A stretch of 64,000 nucleotides of DNA from Gilichinskyi gelida. Lineage in GTDB: Bacteria > Acidobacteriota > Thermoanaerobaculia > Gp7-AA8. The stretch spans positions 610,938 to 674,937 of the forward strand of contig JBBPII010000001.1 in the NCBI GenBank assembly GCA_038040385.1. The letters run 5' to 3'. The notes beneath the pieces are model-generated. The model had not been told where the DNA came from. It saw only the letters and a program-made list of their open reading frames with translations, and did no database searches. Each line of letters begins with the position of its first letter. The stretch's first letter is position 1. Made by a program: the position numbers and the translations under genes. This document shows, one piece after another, positions 1-7,589 of this stretch.

Positions 1-372
1 CTCAAGAAACTTCCGGGGATCAAGCGGGTCAATATCAAACCCCAGTATGACGAGTGGGCGTTTCCGGATGGCCATAGTGTCCTGATTCTTGCCGAGGGAC
101 GCCTGATGAACCTCGGATGCGCGACCGGACACCCGTCGTTCGTCATGTCCGCTTCATTCACCAACCAGGTTCTTGCCCAACTCGCGCTATGGCAGAACAA
201 GGGTGAGTATCGGAAAGAGGTCTACGTCCTCCCGAAGAAGCTCGACGAAGAGGTCGCTCGCCTGCACTTACAGCATCTCGACGTGGAGCTGACCGCTCTT
301 ACCGAGGATCAGGCGAAGTACCTCGGCATTCCTGCCGACGGCCCGTATAAGCCCGACCATTACCGCTACTAA
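1..372 (+). CDS. ahcY: Adenosylhomocysteinase, C-terminal part (5' end outside window)
   Basis: The first 123 codons of the window read openly to a TAA and give the C-terminal end of S-adenosyl-L-homocysteine hydrolase, a cytosolic NAD-dependent enzyme that splits SAH into adenosine and homocysteine and keeps the methyl cycle running. Family marks are the MNLGCATGHPSFVMSASFTNQ block (NAD-binding core), the LPKKLDEEVARLHL segment, and the C-terminal KPDHYRY tail, which reaches the active site and NAD of the neighbouring subunit. The start and catalytic domain lie before base 1. No terminator is obvious in the 66 bp to the next gene. Confidence 0.96.
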   Translation, partial: LKKLPGIKRVNIKPQYDEWAFPDGHSVLILAEGRLMNLGCATGHPSFVMSASFTNQVLAQLALWQNKGEYRKEVYVLPKKLDEEVARLHLQHLDVELTALTEDQAKYLGIPADGPYKPDHYRY

Positions 373-438
373 ATTTTGTGTACAGTTCGTATACAGTCTG
401 GTAGGATATTGCACATTAGTGTGTGCAAGGAGGAGTAA

Positions 439-930
439 GTGCCGAGACCGAGACAACCGCAATCCTCTCCGAACCTATCGTCAGGCCAGGCTTCTTATGT
501 CATCGACCGGATGATCAGCGACCGGCGCGTTTCGCCGGGCGAGATCGTTCGCTACGTCAACGAGATGCAGCACGAGATCGACGAGCTCGAGAAGCGGCTG
601 CAGTCGCTGCGCGCCGCCGCCGGAGGTGGCGGTGGATCGTATGCAGCAGCAGCGCCGGCGCGCCGCCGCGGCCGCCCGCCCGGATCGCGCAATCGCGCCA
701 AAGCGGCCGCTCCCGCCGCTGTCAGCGCCGGCAAGAAAGCCGGGCGCAAGCGCCGCCGCCGTCGTTCGGCGATCACCGCCGAGCAGCTCGCGTCGCGCCA
801 GCTTCAGGGCCGCTACCTCGGACTGATCCGTCAGATCCCCGCCAGCAGGCGCGGTCAGTATCAGCGGACGGCGAAAGAGAAGGGGCGCGAGGCCGCAATC
901 AAGGAAATGCAGAGCGCGCTCGGCAAGTGA
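439..930 (+). CDS. Small basic protein with coiled coil and AT-hook-like motif
   Basis: A 163-residue hypothetical protein starting at GTG with a strong Shine-Dalgarno (AAGGAGGAG) a few bases upstream. Residues 36-60 look like an amphipathic coiled coil (NEMQHEIDELEKRLQSLR). A Gly/Ala linker follows, then RRRGRPPGSRNR at 75-86, whose central GRP resembles an AT-hook, and a second basic run at 99-109. The C-terminal 40 residues are again charged and helical. DNA binding through the minor groove, possibly a nucleoid or architectural role, is inference from composition; no enzymatic motif is seen. Its stop overlaps a candidate GTG start of the next gene, and a perfect intrinsic terminator follows at 952-984. 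Confidence 0.8.
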   Translation: MPRPRQPQSSPNLSSGQASYVIDRMISDRRVSPGEIVRYVNEMQHEIDELEKRLQSLRAAAGGGGGSYAAAAPARRRGRPPGSRNRAKAAAPAAVSAGKKAGRKRRRRRSAITAEQLASRQLQGRYLGLIRQIPASRRGQYQRTAKEKGREAAIKEMQSALGK

Positions 931-2351
931 CACGAAGGTTCCTGGTCGGCGAAGGGCGCACACGGTTGCGCCCTTTGTTTTTTCTGCTCCTTGTTTGTGT
1001 CGCGGCCGGCTTCAGCCGGCCTGAACCGGCTGAAGCCGGTCCCCACACCGTCACCATCCTCCATTTCTCCGACTATCACTCGCACGCCGTCCCGTTCTAT
1101 GACGACGGGCGGGACGGGCAGGGCGGGATCGCCCGCGCGGCCGGCTACTTGCGAAAGGAGAAACGGAAGGGCGCCATTGTTTTCAGCGGCGGCGACATGG
1201 TCAACAAAGGCTCGCCGGCGTGGTCGGACAAATACGAATGCGCCGAATGGCCCTGGCTCAACGGCATCGTCGACGCCATGGCGTTCGGCAACCACGATGC
1301 CGATTACGGACGCGATTCGTTCCAGCGCTGCCGCGCGCAAGTCACCTATCCGATTCTGAGCGCGAATACGGCCGGACTGCCATCGAGCGCAATCGTGAAT
1401 GCCAAGGGACTGCGGATCGGTGTCTTCGCTCTCGCCGGCTCTGATTTTCCGACGCTGGTGAAGGTCGAAGGATTCGCGTTCAGCGACCGCCTCGCCGCCG
1501 CGCGCGACGCGGTGCGCGATCTGCGCGAGCGCGACCGCGTCGACGCCGTGATCATGATCGGCCACGAGCATCTCGACGACGACTACGCCCTGGCGCGCGC
1601 CGTGCCGGGCATCGACGTCATCCTCGGCACGCACAGTCACCTCAAACGCGATCTGACGCGCATCGAGGGCACGAACACCTGGTTCATTGCGCCGGGCCAG
1701 TACCTCACGCACATCAGCCGCGTGGAGCTGACCGTCGATGTGGGGCGGGTTCTCCAACCCGCCCGCTCGGACGGGTTAGAGAACCCGTCCCACATCAGCA
1801 AAGTGACGCACGTCGCCGGGAAGCTGGTCCGCGTCGACGACAGCCTGCCGCTCGACCGCGCCCTCGCGCGCCGCGTTGCAGCTATGCAGCGCGCGCTGGA
1901 GCGCGATCCAAAGTACGCGCCGCTGTTCGAACCGATCGCGCGCCTGGCGAAGCCTGTCAGCGTCGAGGAGTTGTCGGCAAGGGCCGTGGATGTCATGCGC
2001 CGCGCGGCTGCGGCGGACGCCGCCCTCTCCACCGCCAGCAGCTTCCGCCAGGCGCTCGCGCCGGGCGTGCTCACCTTCGAGGAATTGCGGGCCGCAATGC
2101 CGTACGACAACGAGATCGTCGTCGTGGAGATGAGCGGAGCGCAGCTCGCGCGGCTTCTCGAGGCCAGCCAAGGCGAAGAGGCGCTGGTGGCGACGAGCCA
2201 GCAGCTCGATCCAAGCAGGATCTATCGCGTGGCCGTGACGGAATACCTGGCGAACGTGGCCACGCGATACCGCGACTTTTTTGCAGACGCGCCGAAGCAT
2301 CCCACCGGCTTGCGCGTGCGCAATGAGGTACGGATATCATTTGCTCCATGA
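927..2351 (+). CDS. Secreted 5'-nucleotidase/UshA-like metallophosphatase
   Basis: About 474 residues of the bimetal metallophosphatase plus 5'-nucleotidase C-terminal family, exported to hydrolyse nucleotides or related phosphoesters in the periplasm. Visible metal-site motifs in order: FSDYHSH, GGDMVNKG, GNHDADYG, GHEHLDDD and GTHSHLKRD. The C-terminal domain carries FRQALAPGVLTFEELRAAMPY and a SGAQLARLLE segment typical of substrate-binding domains. An N-terminal signal peptide (PLFFLLLVCVAAGF) is clear. The start is uncertain: GTG at 927 overlaps the previous stop (GTGA), while TTG at 966 would avoid translating through the terminator. Two palindromic repeats lie in frame inside the gene (997-1048 and 1737-1796). 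The last base overlaps sdhC in an ATGA junction. Confidence 0.85.
   Translation: MTRRFLVGEGRTRLRPLFFLLLVCVAAGFSRPEPAEAGPHTVTILHFSDYHSHAVPFYDDGRDGQGGIARAAGYLRKEKRKGAIVFSGGDMVNKGSPAWSDKYECAEWPWLNGIVDAMAFGNHDADYGRDSFQRCRAQVTYPILSANTAGLPSSAIVNAKGLRIGVFALAGSDFPTLVKVEGFAFSDRLAAARDAVRDLRERDRVDAVIMIGHEHLDDDYALARAVPGIDVILGTHSHLKRDLTRIEGTNTWFIAPGQYLTHISRVELTVDVGRVLQPARSDGLENPSHISKVTHVAGKLVRVDDSLPLDRALARRVAAMQRALERDPKYAPLFEPIARLAKPVSVEELSARAVDVMRRAAAADAALSTASSFRQALAPGVLTFEELRAAMPYDNEIVVVEMSGAQLARLLEASQGEEALVATSQQLDPSRIYRVAVTEYLANVATRYRDFFADAPKHPTGLRVRNEVRISFAP
952..984 (+). terminator. Intrinsic terminator after the AT-hook-like gene
   Basis: A nine-base perfect stem (AAGGGCGCA / TGCGCCCTT) with a CACGGT loop is followed by TGTTTTTTCTG. 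This is a textbook rho-independent terminator for the gene ending at 930. It also lies inside the open frame of the following metallophosphatase, where its T run is read as the hydrophobic FFLLL of the signal peptide. Confidence 0.82.
997..1048. repeat. Palindromic element, CCGGCTTCAGCCGG family, inside signal peptide
   Basis: Two arms, each containing the self-complementary CCGGCTTCAGCCGG type core and outer GTGT / ACAC ends, form an imperfect palindrome. The same family recurs at 43280-43345. Here it is read in frame and encodes the end of the signal-peptide region of the metallophosphatase. Confidence 0.8.
1737..1796. repeat. 60-bp palindrome inserted in frame in metallophosphatase
   Basis: The left arm starts GATGTGGGGCGGGTTCTCC and the right arm is its reverse complement with about three mismatches. 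It is read as roughly 20 extra residues (VGRVLQPARSDGLENPSHI) between a beta strand ending ELTVD and the following KVTHVAGKLV. It looks like a mobile palindromic element tolerated inside a coding sequence. Confidence 0.82.
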
Positions 2352-3082
2352 CCGTTGCCGCGCCCGCCACGCCGTCCGTCCGCACCCAACCCCGCGTTAA
2401 CTGGATCGCCGGCATCTGGGCCAGCGCCGTGGGCAAGAAGGCGGTCATGGCCGCCACCGGCATCTTCCTCTTCGGCTGGATCTTCGCCCACATGCTCGGC
2501 AACCTGAAGATCTACCTCGGCGCCGAGCACTTCAACGAATACGCGAAATGGCTGCGCACCATGGGCGCGCCGGCCGTGCCGAACGACGTGCCGCTGTGGA
2601 TCGTGCGCGTCCTGCTGGTCGTGGCCACCTGGCTGCACATTCAGGCGGCGACGCAGCTCACCCTCATGAATCGCGCCGCCCGGCCGGTCGAATACGCGGA
2701 GCGCGACTACGTGGTCGGCACCTACGCCGCGCGCACCATGCGCTGGGGCGGGGTGATCATCGCCCTCTTCGTTTTCTACCACCTGGCGCACCTGACGTGG
2801 GGATGGGCGGTCGCGCCGCCGACGACATACGTGGAGCAGAACCCGTATCACAACGTCGTGGCCGGATTTCAGGTGTGGTGGGTCAGCGCGATCTACATCA
2901 TCGCCAACCTCGCGCTCGGCCTGCACCTCTACCACGGCCTCTGGAGCATGTTCAATTCGCTCGGGCTCAATCACGTGAAGTTCAACGCGTGGAAGCGCCT
3001 CTTCGCCACGGCGTTCGCGCTGCTGATCGCCGCCGCGAACATCTCGTTCCCCATCTTCGTGCTGATCGGAATCGTCCGCTAA
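2348..3082 (+). CDS. sdhC: Succinate dehydrogenase/fumarate reductase cytochrome b subunit
   Basis: A 244-residue integral membrane subunit that anchors the SdhAB dimer and passes electrons to quinone through haem b. Five hydrophobic spans are visible at about residues 30-52, 82-104, 130-152, 176-200 and 217-243, the layout of the single-chain b558 type. Candidate haem ligands are H48, H97, H145/H148 and H193/H196 (FYHLAHL and HLYHG). It starts at ATG overlapping the metallophosphatase stop, and sdhA follows after 26 bp, so it opens the sdhC-sdhA-NHL-sdhB operon. There is no separate sdhD, as expected for this type. Confidence 0.93.
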   Translation: MTVAAPATPSVRTQPRVNWIAGIWASAVGKKAVMAATGIFLFGWIFAHMLGNLKIYLGAEHFNEYAKWLRTMGAPAVPNDVPLWIVRVLLVVATWLHIQAATQLTLMNRAARPVEYAERDYVVGTYAARTMRWGGVIIALFVFYHLAHLTWGWAVAPPTTYVEQNPYHNVVAGFQVWWVSAIYIIANLALGLHLYHGLWSMFNSLGLNHVKFNAWKRLFATAFALLIAAANISFPIFVLIGIVR

Positions 3083-3108
3083 GGCGCGCCTGAAAGGTCC
3101 GATTCACA

Positions 3109-5019
3109 ATGGAACTCGACAGCAGAATCCCGCCCGGGCCCATCGACAAGAAGTGGGAGTACGCGAAGTCCCACTACAAGCTGGTCAACCCGGCGAACAA
3201 GCGCAAGTACGACATCATCGTGGTCGGCGCGGGGCTGGCGGGCGCCTCCGCCGCGGCCACCCTCGGCGAGCTCGGTTACAACGTCAAATGCTTCGTCTTC
3301 CACGACTCCCCGCGCCGCGCGCACTCCATCGCCGCGCAGGGCGGCATCAACGCGGCGAAGAACTACCAGAACGACGGCGACAGCATCTACCGGCTCTTCT
3401 ACGACACCATCAAAGGCGGCGACTACCGCGCCCGGGAAGGCAACGTCTATCGCCTCGCCGAACTGAGCGTCGACATCATCGACCAGGCCGTAGCGCAGGG
3501 CGTGCCGTTCGCCCGTGAGTACGGCGGCCTGCTCGAGAATCGCTCATTCGGCGGCGTGCAGGTGTCGCGCACCTTCTACGCGCGCGGCCAGACCGGCCAG
3601 CAGTTGCTCCTCGGCGCGTTTCAGGCCCTCGAGCGGCAGATCGCCCTCGGCCGGGTGACGATGTACCCGCGCTACGACATCCTCGACGTCGTCATCGTCG
3701 ATGGGCACGCGAAGGGTGTCATCGCCCGCGACATGGTCACCGGCGCCATCGAATCCCACGCCGGTGACGCCGTCGTTCTCGGCACCGGCGGCTACGCCAA
3801 CGTCTTCTACCTCTCGACCAACGCCAAGGCATCGAACGCCACCGCCATCTGGCGCGCGCACCGCCGTGGCGCGCTGTTCGCCAATCCCTGCTACACGCAG
3901 ATCCATCCGACGTGCATCCCGCAGAGCGGCGACTACCAGTCGAAGCTGACGCTGATGTCGGAGTCGCTGCGCAACGACGGCCGCATCTGGGTTCCGAAGC
4001 GGAAGGGCGACGAGCGCCGGCCGCAGGAGATTCCGGAGAGCGAGCGCGATTACTACCTGGAGCGCAAGTATCCGAGCTTCGGCAACCTCGCCCCGCGCGA
4101 CATCGCTTCGCGCGCGGCCAAGGAAGTCTGCGACGAGGGGCGCGGGGTCGGCCCGAGCGGCCGCGGCGTCTACCTCGATTTCGCCGACGCCATCGAGCGC
4201 CTCGGACGCAAAACCATCGAAGAGCGCTACGGCAACCTCTTCGACATGTACCGCGACATCACCGCCGAGGATCCGTACGAAGTGCCGATGCGGATCTATC
4301 CGGCGCCGCACTACACCATGGGCGGCCTGTGGGTCGACTACAACCTGATGTCCAACGTCCCCGGCCTCTACGTCATCGGCGAGGCGAATTTCTCCGATCA
4401 CGGCGCGAACCGCCTCGGCGCCAGCGCCCTGATGCAGGGCCTCGCCGACGGCTACTTCGTCCTCCCCGTCACCATCGGCGACTACCTTTCCGCGTACCTC
4501 GGCAAGAAGGTCTCCGCCGACCGGCCGGAGTTCAAGCAGACCCGGAGCGACGTCGACGATCGCGTCAACCGGCTGCTGTCGGCGAAGGGGAACCGCAGCG
4601 TCGACTCGTTCCACCGCGAGCTCGGACTCCTGATGTGGGAGTACTGCGGCATGGCGCGATCGGCCGAGGGTCTGAAGAAAGCGATCGGCGATGTGCGCGC
4701 GCTGGGCGAGCAGTACTGGCGCGACGTCCGCGTCCTCGGCAATGGCGACGAGCCCAACCAGGCGCTGGAAAAGGCGCTGCGCGTCGCCGACTTCTTCGAG
4801 CTCGCCGAGCTGATGTGCATCGACGCCCTGCACCGCGAGGAGTCGGCGGGCGGGCACTTCCGCGTCGAGCATCAGGTCGATGGCGAGGCCAGGCGCAATG
4901 ACGACGAGTTTCTGTACGTTGGAGCGTGGGAGTTTGCAGGCGACGGTAAGGCGCCGGTCCTCCACAAAGAGCCGTTGACGTACGAAGAAGTCAAACTCGC
5001 TACCAGGAGCTATAAGTGA
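3109..5019 (+). CDS. sdhA: Succinate dehydrogenase/fumarate reductase flavoprotein subunit
   Basis: A 636-residue FAD subunit that oxidises succinate to fumarate in the TCA cycle and complex II. The Rossmann FAD motif VVGAGLAGASAA lies at 38-50, the covalent-FAD histidine in AHSIAAQGGINAAKN at 71-85, the substrate-side HPTCIP motif near 265, and a C-terminal flavin-contacting GEANFSDHGANRLGASALM block near 425. The length and the DYRAREGNVYRLAE region fit the B-type SdhA/FrdA class paired with a b558 anchor. The start ATG has AAAGG upstream. Its stop overlaps the GTG of the NHL gene (GTGA). The direction of the reaction in vivo cannot be told from sequence. Confidence 0.96.
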   Translation: MELDSRIPPGPIDKKWEYAKSHYKLVNPANKRKYDIIVVGAGLAGASAAATLGELGYNVKCFVFHDSPRRAHSIAAQGGINAAKNYQNDGDSIYRLFYDTIKGGDYRAREGNVYRLAELSVDIIDQAVAQGVPFAREYGGLLENRSFGGVQVSRTFYARGQTGQQLLLGAFQALERQIALGRVTMYPRYDILDVVIVDGHAKGVIARDMVTGAIESHAGDAVVLGTGGYANVFYLSTNAKASNATAIWRAHRRGALFANPCYTQIHPTCIPQSGDYQSKLTLMSESLRNDGRIWVPKRKGDERRPQEIPESERDYYLERKYPSFGNLAPRDIASRAAKEVCDEGRGVGPSGRGVYLDFADAIERLGRKTIEERYGNLFDMYRDITAEDPYEVPMRIYPAPHYTMGGLWVDYNLMSNVPGLYVIGEANFSDHGANRLGASALMQGLADGYFVLPVTIGDYLSAYLGKKVSADRPEFKQTRSDVDDRVNRLLSAKGNRSVDSFHRELGLLMWEYCGMARSAEGLKKAIGDVRALGEQYWRDVRVLGNGDEPNQALEKALRVADFFELAELMCIDALHREESAGGHFRVEHQVDGEARRNDDEFLYVGAWEFAGDGKAPVLHKEPLTYEEVKLATRSYK

Positions 5020-6113
5020 TCCATGCCCTTCTCGCCGTGACGGTCACGGTAACCACCATCGCGGGCGTTCCGGGCGTTGCCGGGCGTCTCGACGGTGCGG
5101 CGAACATCGCGCTCTTCAACAAGCCCACACACCTCACCGTCGACCTGGCGAGCGGCGACGTGTACGTCGTCGACCGCATGAACAGCGTGGTCCGGAAGGT
5201 GAGCGGCGGCGCGGTATCGACGTTCCACCTCGATTCGTCATTGCCGGAATCCTTCGATTTCGGTGGCCCCATGAGCGGCGGCATCGTCATCGAGCCGCCC
5301 GGGCAATACCCGACGTCGCCTTTCTACGGCCGCGGACTGTTCATCGCCAGCACCGGCGCGCACGTCCTCGAGCAACGGGATATCTACGGCGCGCCCTTCG
5401 TCCATGATTCGGTGAGGGTGGGAGTGAAGAACGCGCCGGGCGAACACGACGGCACCGTCGATCCGACCATTCCCGTTTTCCATGGACCCACCGCGGTGAC
5501 CGTCGACCGGCGGCGTTATCCCACCGCGAGTTGTTGTAACCCGCGTTCGATTTTCATCGCCGATACCGGCAACGGGTCAATCCGCAAGCTCATCCGCGTC
5601 ATCAACTTCGAGGCAGAATACTTCGCCGAGAGCGTGGCGACGTTCGCCCGCGGCTTCGTCTCGCCCCGAGGACTGGCGTTCGGGCCGGATGGCTCGCTCT
5701 TCGTCACCGACAGCGAACTGCACACCGTTACGCGTATCGCGCCCGACGGTCTGCGAACGGTCGTCGCCGGCGAACCGGCCGTCGTCGGCAGCGACGACGG
5801 CATCCCCGGACTGCTCCGCACGCCGACCGGCATCGATGTCGACGACGCCGGCAACGTCTACGTTGCCGACACCGGCAACGGCACCATCCGCCGCCTGCGC
5901 CCGGACGGTGTGCTGGAGACCATCGCCGGCGTTCCCGGTGAGGGCGGCTACGCCGACGGCAACGGCCGCGTGGCGCGCTTCAACGGTCCGGTGGGGCTGC
6001 AGATCGCGCCCGACGGCAGCCTGATCGTCGCCGACACCTCGAATCACGTCATCCGGAGAATCACCATCGCATCCGCGCCGCCCGGGCCGCGGCGAAGGGG
6101 AGTGAGGCACTGA
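5016..6113 (+). CDS. NHL-repeat beta-propeller protein embedded in sdh operon
   Basis: A 365-residue protein made of NHL repeats, each with the pattern of a glycine/proline turn followed by (I/V)YVADTGN and an (I/V)R(R/K) strand: LASGDVYVVDRMNSVVRK, IFIADTGNGSIRKL, SLFVTDSELHTVTRI, VYVADTGNGTIRRL and LIVADTSNHVIRRI. TIAGVPG spacers occur at both ends, so it should close into a propeller. The N-terminus (MIHALLAVTVTVTT) is a weak export signal at best. GTG at 5016 overlaps the sdhA stop and its own TGA overlaps the sdhB ATG, so it is translationally coupled on both sides. A structural or assembly role for complex II is only a guess from position. Confidence 0.85.
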   Translation: MIHALLAVTVTVTTIAGVPGVAGRLDGAANIALFNKPTHLTVDLASGDVYVVDRMNSVVRKVSGGAVSTFHLDSSLPESFDFGGPMSGGIVIEPPGQYPTSPFYGRGLFIASTGAHVLEQRDIYGAPFVHDSVRVGVKNAPGEHDGTVDPTIPVFHGPTAVTVDRRRYPTASCCNPRSIFIADTGNGSIRKLIRVINFEAEYFAESVATFARGFVSPRGLAFGPDGSLFVTDSELHTVTRIAPDGLRTVVAGEPAVVGSDDGIPGLLRTPTGIDVDDAGNVYVADTGNGTIRRLRPDGVLETIAGVPGEGGYADGNGRVARFNGPVGLQIAPDGSLIVADTSNHVIRRITIASAPPGPRRRGVRH

Positions 6114-6856
6114 TGGATCTGACACTGCACGTCTGGCGGCAATCGGGACCGAGCTCCGTGGGGCGGTTCGTCACGTATCCGGCGAAGGACATCTCGCCCG
6201 ACGCGTCGTTCCTGGAGATGCTCGACGTCGTCAACGAGGGGCTCATCGAGCGCGGAGACGAGGCCGTCCACTTCGAGCACGACTGCCGGGAAGGCATCTG
6301 CGGATCGTGCGGCGTGATGATCAACGGCATCGCGCACGGCCCGCTGGGCGGCACGGCGACCTGCCAGTTGCACATGCGCCATTTCAGCGACGGCGACGTC
6401 ATCCGCGTCGAGCCATGGCGCGCGCGCGCGTTTCCGGTGATCAAGGACCTGATCGTCGACCGCAGCGCGATGGACCGCATCATCCAGGCCGGCGGCTTCA
6501 TCTCCGTCAACGCCGGCAGCGCCGTCGAGGCGAACAACATTCCGATCCCCAAGCCGGTGCAAGAGCACGCCATGGACGCCGCCGAGTGCATCCAGTGCGG
6601 CGCGTGCGTGGCGCAGTGTCCCAACGGCGCCGCGCAGCTCTTCACCGCCGCCAAGATCTCCCACCTCGGACTCCTCCCGCAGGGCCAGCCCGAGCGCTAC
6701 CAGCGCGTCGAGAACATGGTGCAGGTGATGGAGGAGCACTTCGGGAGCTGCACGATGTTCGGCGAGTGCGAGGCGGTCTGCCCGAAGGAGATTTCCATCG
6801 ACTTCATCGCCCGCATGAACCGCGACTACATCGTGGCCAAGTTCAAGAATCGTTGA
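6113..6856 (+). CDS. sdhB: Succinate dehydrogenase/fumarate reductase iron-sulfur subunit
   Basis: A 247-residue electron-transfer subunit linking the flavin to the haem/quinone anchor. The [2Fe-2S] ligand block is CREGICGSCG at 58-67 with a further Cys near 84. The ferredoxin-like half has CIQCGACVAQCPNG and CTMFGECEAVCPKEIS, which supply the [4Fe-4S] and [3Fe-4S] ligands. It starts at ATG in a TGATG overlap with the NHL gene. A palindromic element with a strong hairpin begins right after the stop and probably ends the operon. Confidence 0.95.
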   Translation: MDLTLHVWRQSGPSSVGRFVTYPAKDISPDASFLEMLDVVNEGLIERGDEAVHFEHDCREGICGSCGVMINGIAHGPLGGTATCQLHMRHFSDGDVIRVEPWRARAFPVIKDLIVDRSAMDRIIQAGGFISVNAGSAVEANNIPIPKPVQEHAMDAAECIQCGACVAQCPNGAAQLFTAAKISHLGLLPQGQPERYQRVENMVQVMEEHFGSCTMFGECEAVCPKEISIDFIARMNRDYIVAKFKNR

Positions 6857-6927
6857 CCCTCATCCGCCGCTTCGCGGCACCTTCTCCCGCAAGCGGGAGA
6901 AGGACAACCTAACCCCTCGCGTGAGGG
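6857..6927. repeat. Palindromic element, CTTCTCCCGC family, at end of sdh operon
   Basis: Outer CCCTCA / TGAGGG arms enclose a perfect inner hairpin CCTTCTCCCGC-AA-GCGGGAGAAGG. It starts at the base after the sdhB stop and ends just before the stop of the convergent DUF4142 gene, so it may serve as a two-way terminator. The same family occurs at 38676, 55580 and 58144. Confidence 0.8.
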
Positions 6928-6930
6928 TCG

Positions 6931-7524
6931 TCATTTGGCCATCCCCTTGGCCATCCTCAAGTGCTCCTGCAGTGTCGGGAGCGTCTTCAACACCCACGCC
7001 TGAAGGTCGGGATCCTTCACTTCCCGCATCGCCTTCTCGAACTCGGCGACGTCCTTCTCGTGGTCGGCGACCATGGCCGCGACGTAGGCGCGGTCGAAAT
7101 CCTTCCCGCTCGCTTTCGCCAGGTTGTCGCCAGCCTTGTTCTGTTCCTTGGAGAGCTCGGTCGGCAGGGCGAGGCCTTTGTTCGTCGCCAGCGCCTTCAG
7201 TTCGTCGTTCGCTTTGCCGTGATCGTTGACCATCCGGTTGCCGAATGACTTCACCTCCGCGCGGAGCGCCTTCTGCGCGGCGAGGCTGCCGAGCGAGACC
7301 TCGGCCATGCCGCCCTGCGCCGCCGTGATGATGAACGTCTTCTCCGCGTCGGTGAGCGTGCTCGAGCCGCCGCCGGTCGAACCGGTGCCGGTCACGGTGC
7401 CGGTGGTCTCGTTGACCATCATGGTCGACGTCGTCGCCGTGTCGGTCGACACCGCGGGGGCCTCGCTCTTCCGGCAGGCGAGCGTCAGGAGCATTGCCAC
7501 GAGAACAAACCATCGCGTTTTCAT
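6931..7524 (-). CDS. DUF4142-family lipoprotein
   Basis: A 197-residue envelope protein. The N-terminus MKTRWFVLVAMLLTLACRKS ends in a lipobox (LTLAC), so it should be lipid-anchored. A low-complexity Ser/Thr/Gly linker spans about residues 25-58. The rest is the helical DUF4142 domain with ferritin-like spacing: EKTFIITAAQGGMAEVSLG, then FGNRMVNDHGKANDELKALA, then VAAMVADHEKDVAEFEKA. The two conserved ...DH.K... segments could bind metal, but the family has no agreed function. It is divergent from the hybrid kinase and convergent with sdhB. Confidence 0.88.
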   Translation of the reverse strand: MKTRWFVLVAMLLTLACRKSEAPAVSTDTATTSTMMVNETTGTVTGTGSTGGGSSTLTDAEKTFIITAAQGGMAEVSLGSLAAQKALRAEVKSFGNRMVNDHGKANDELKALATNKGLALPTELSKEQNKAGDNLAKASGKDFDRAYVAAMVADHEKDVAEFEKAMREVKDPDLQAWVLKTLPTLQEHLRMAKGMAK

Positions 7525-7589
7525 GGGCGAAGCGAGTGCAGAAACCGGTCCACCCGCATATGATGCCGAGGTCCGATCGGGTATCCCAG

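Noticed and set aside
423..926. Upstream extension of the metallophosphatase frame to base 423
   Set aside because: It overlaps the AT-hook-like gene, which has a better ribosome site, and yields Arg-rich nonsense before the signal peptide.
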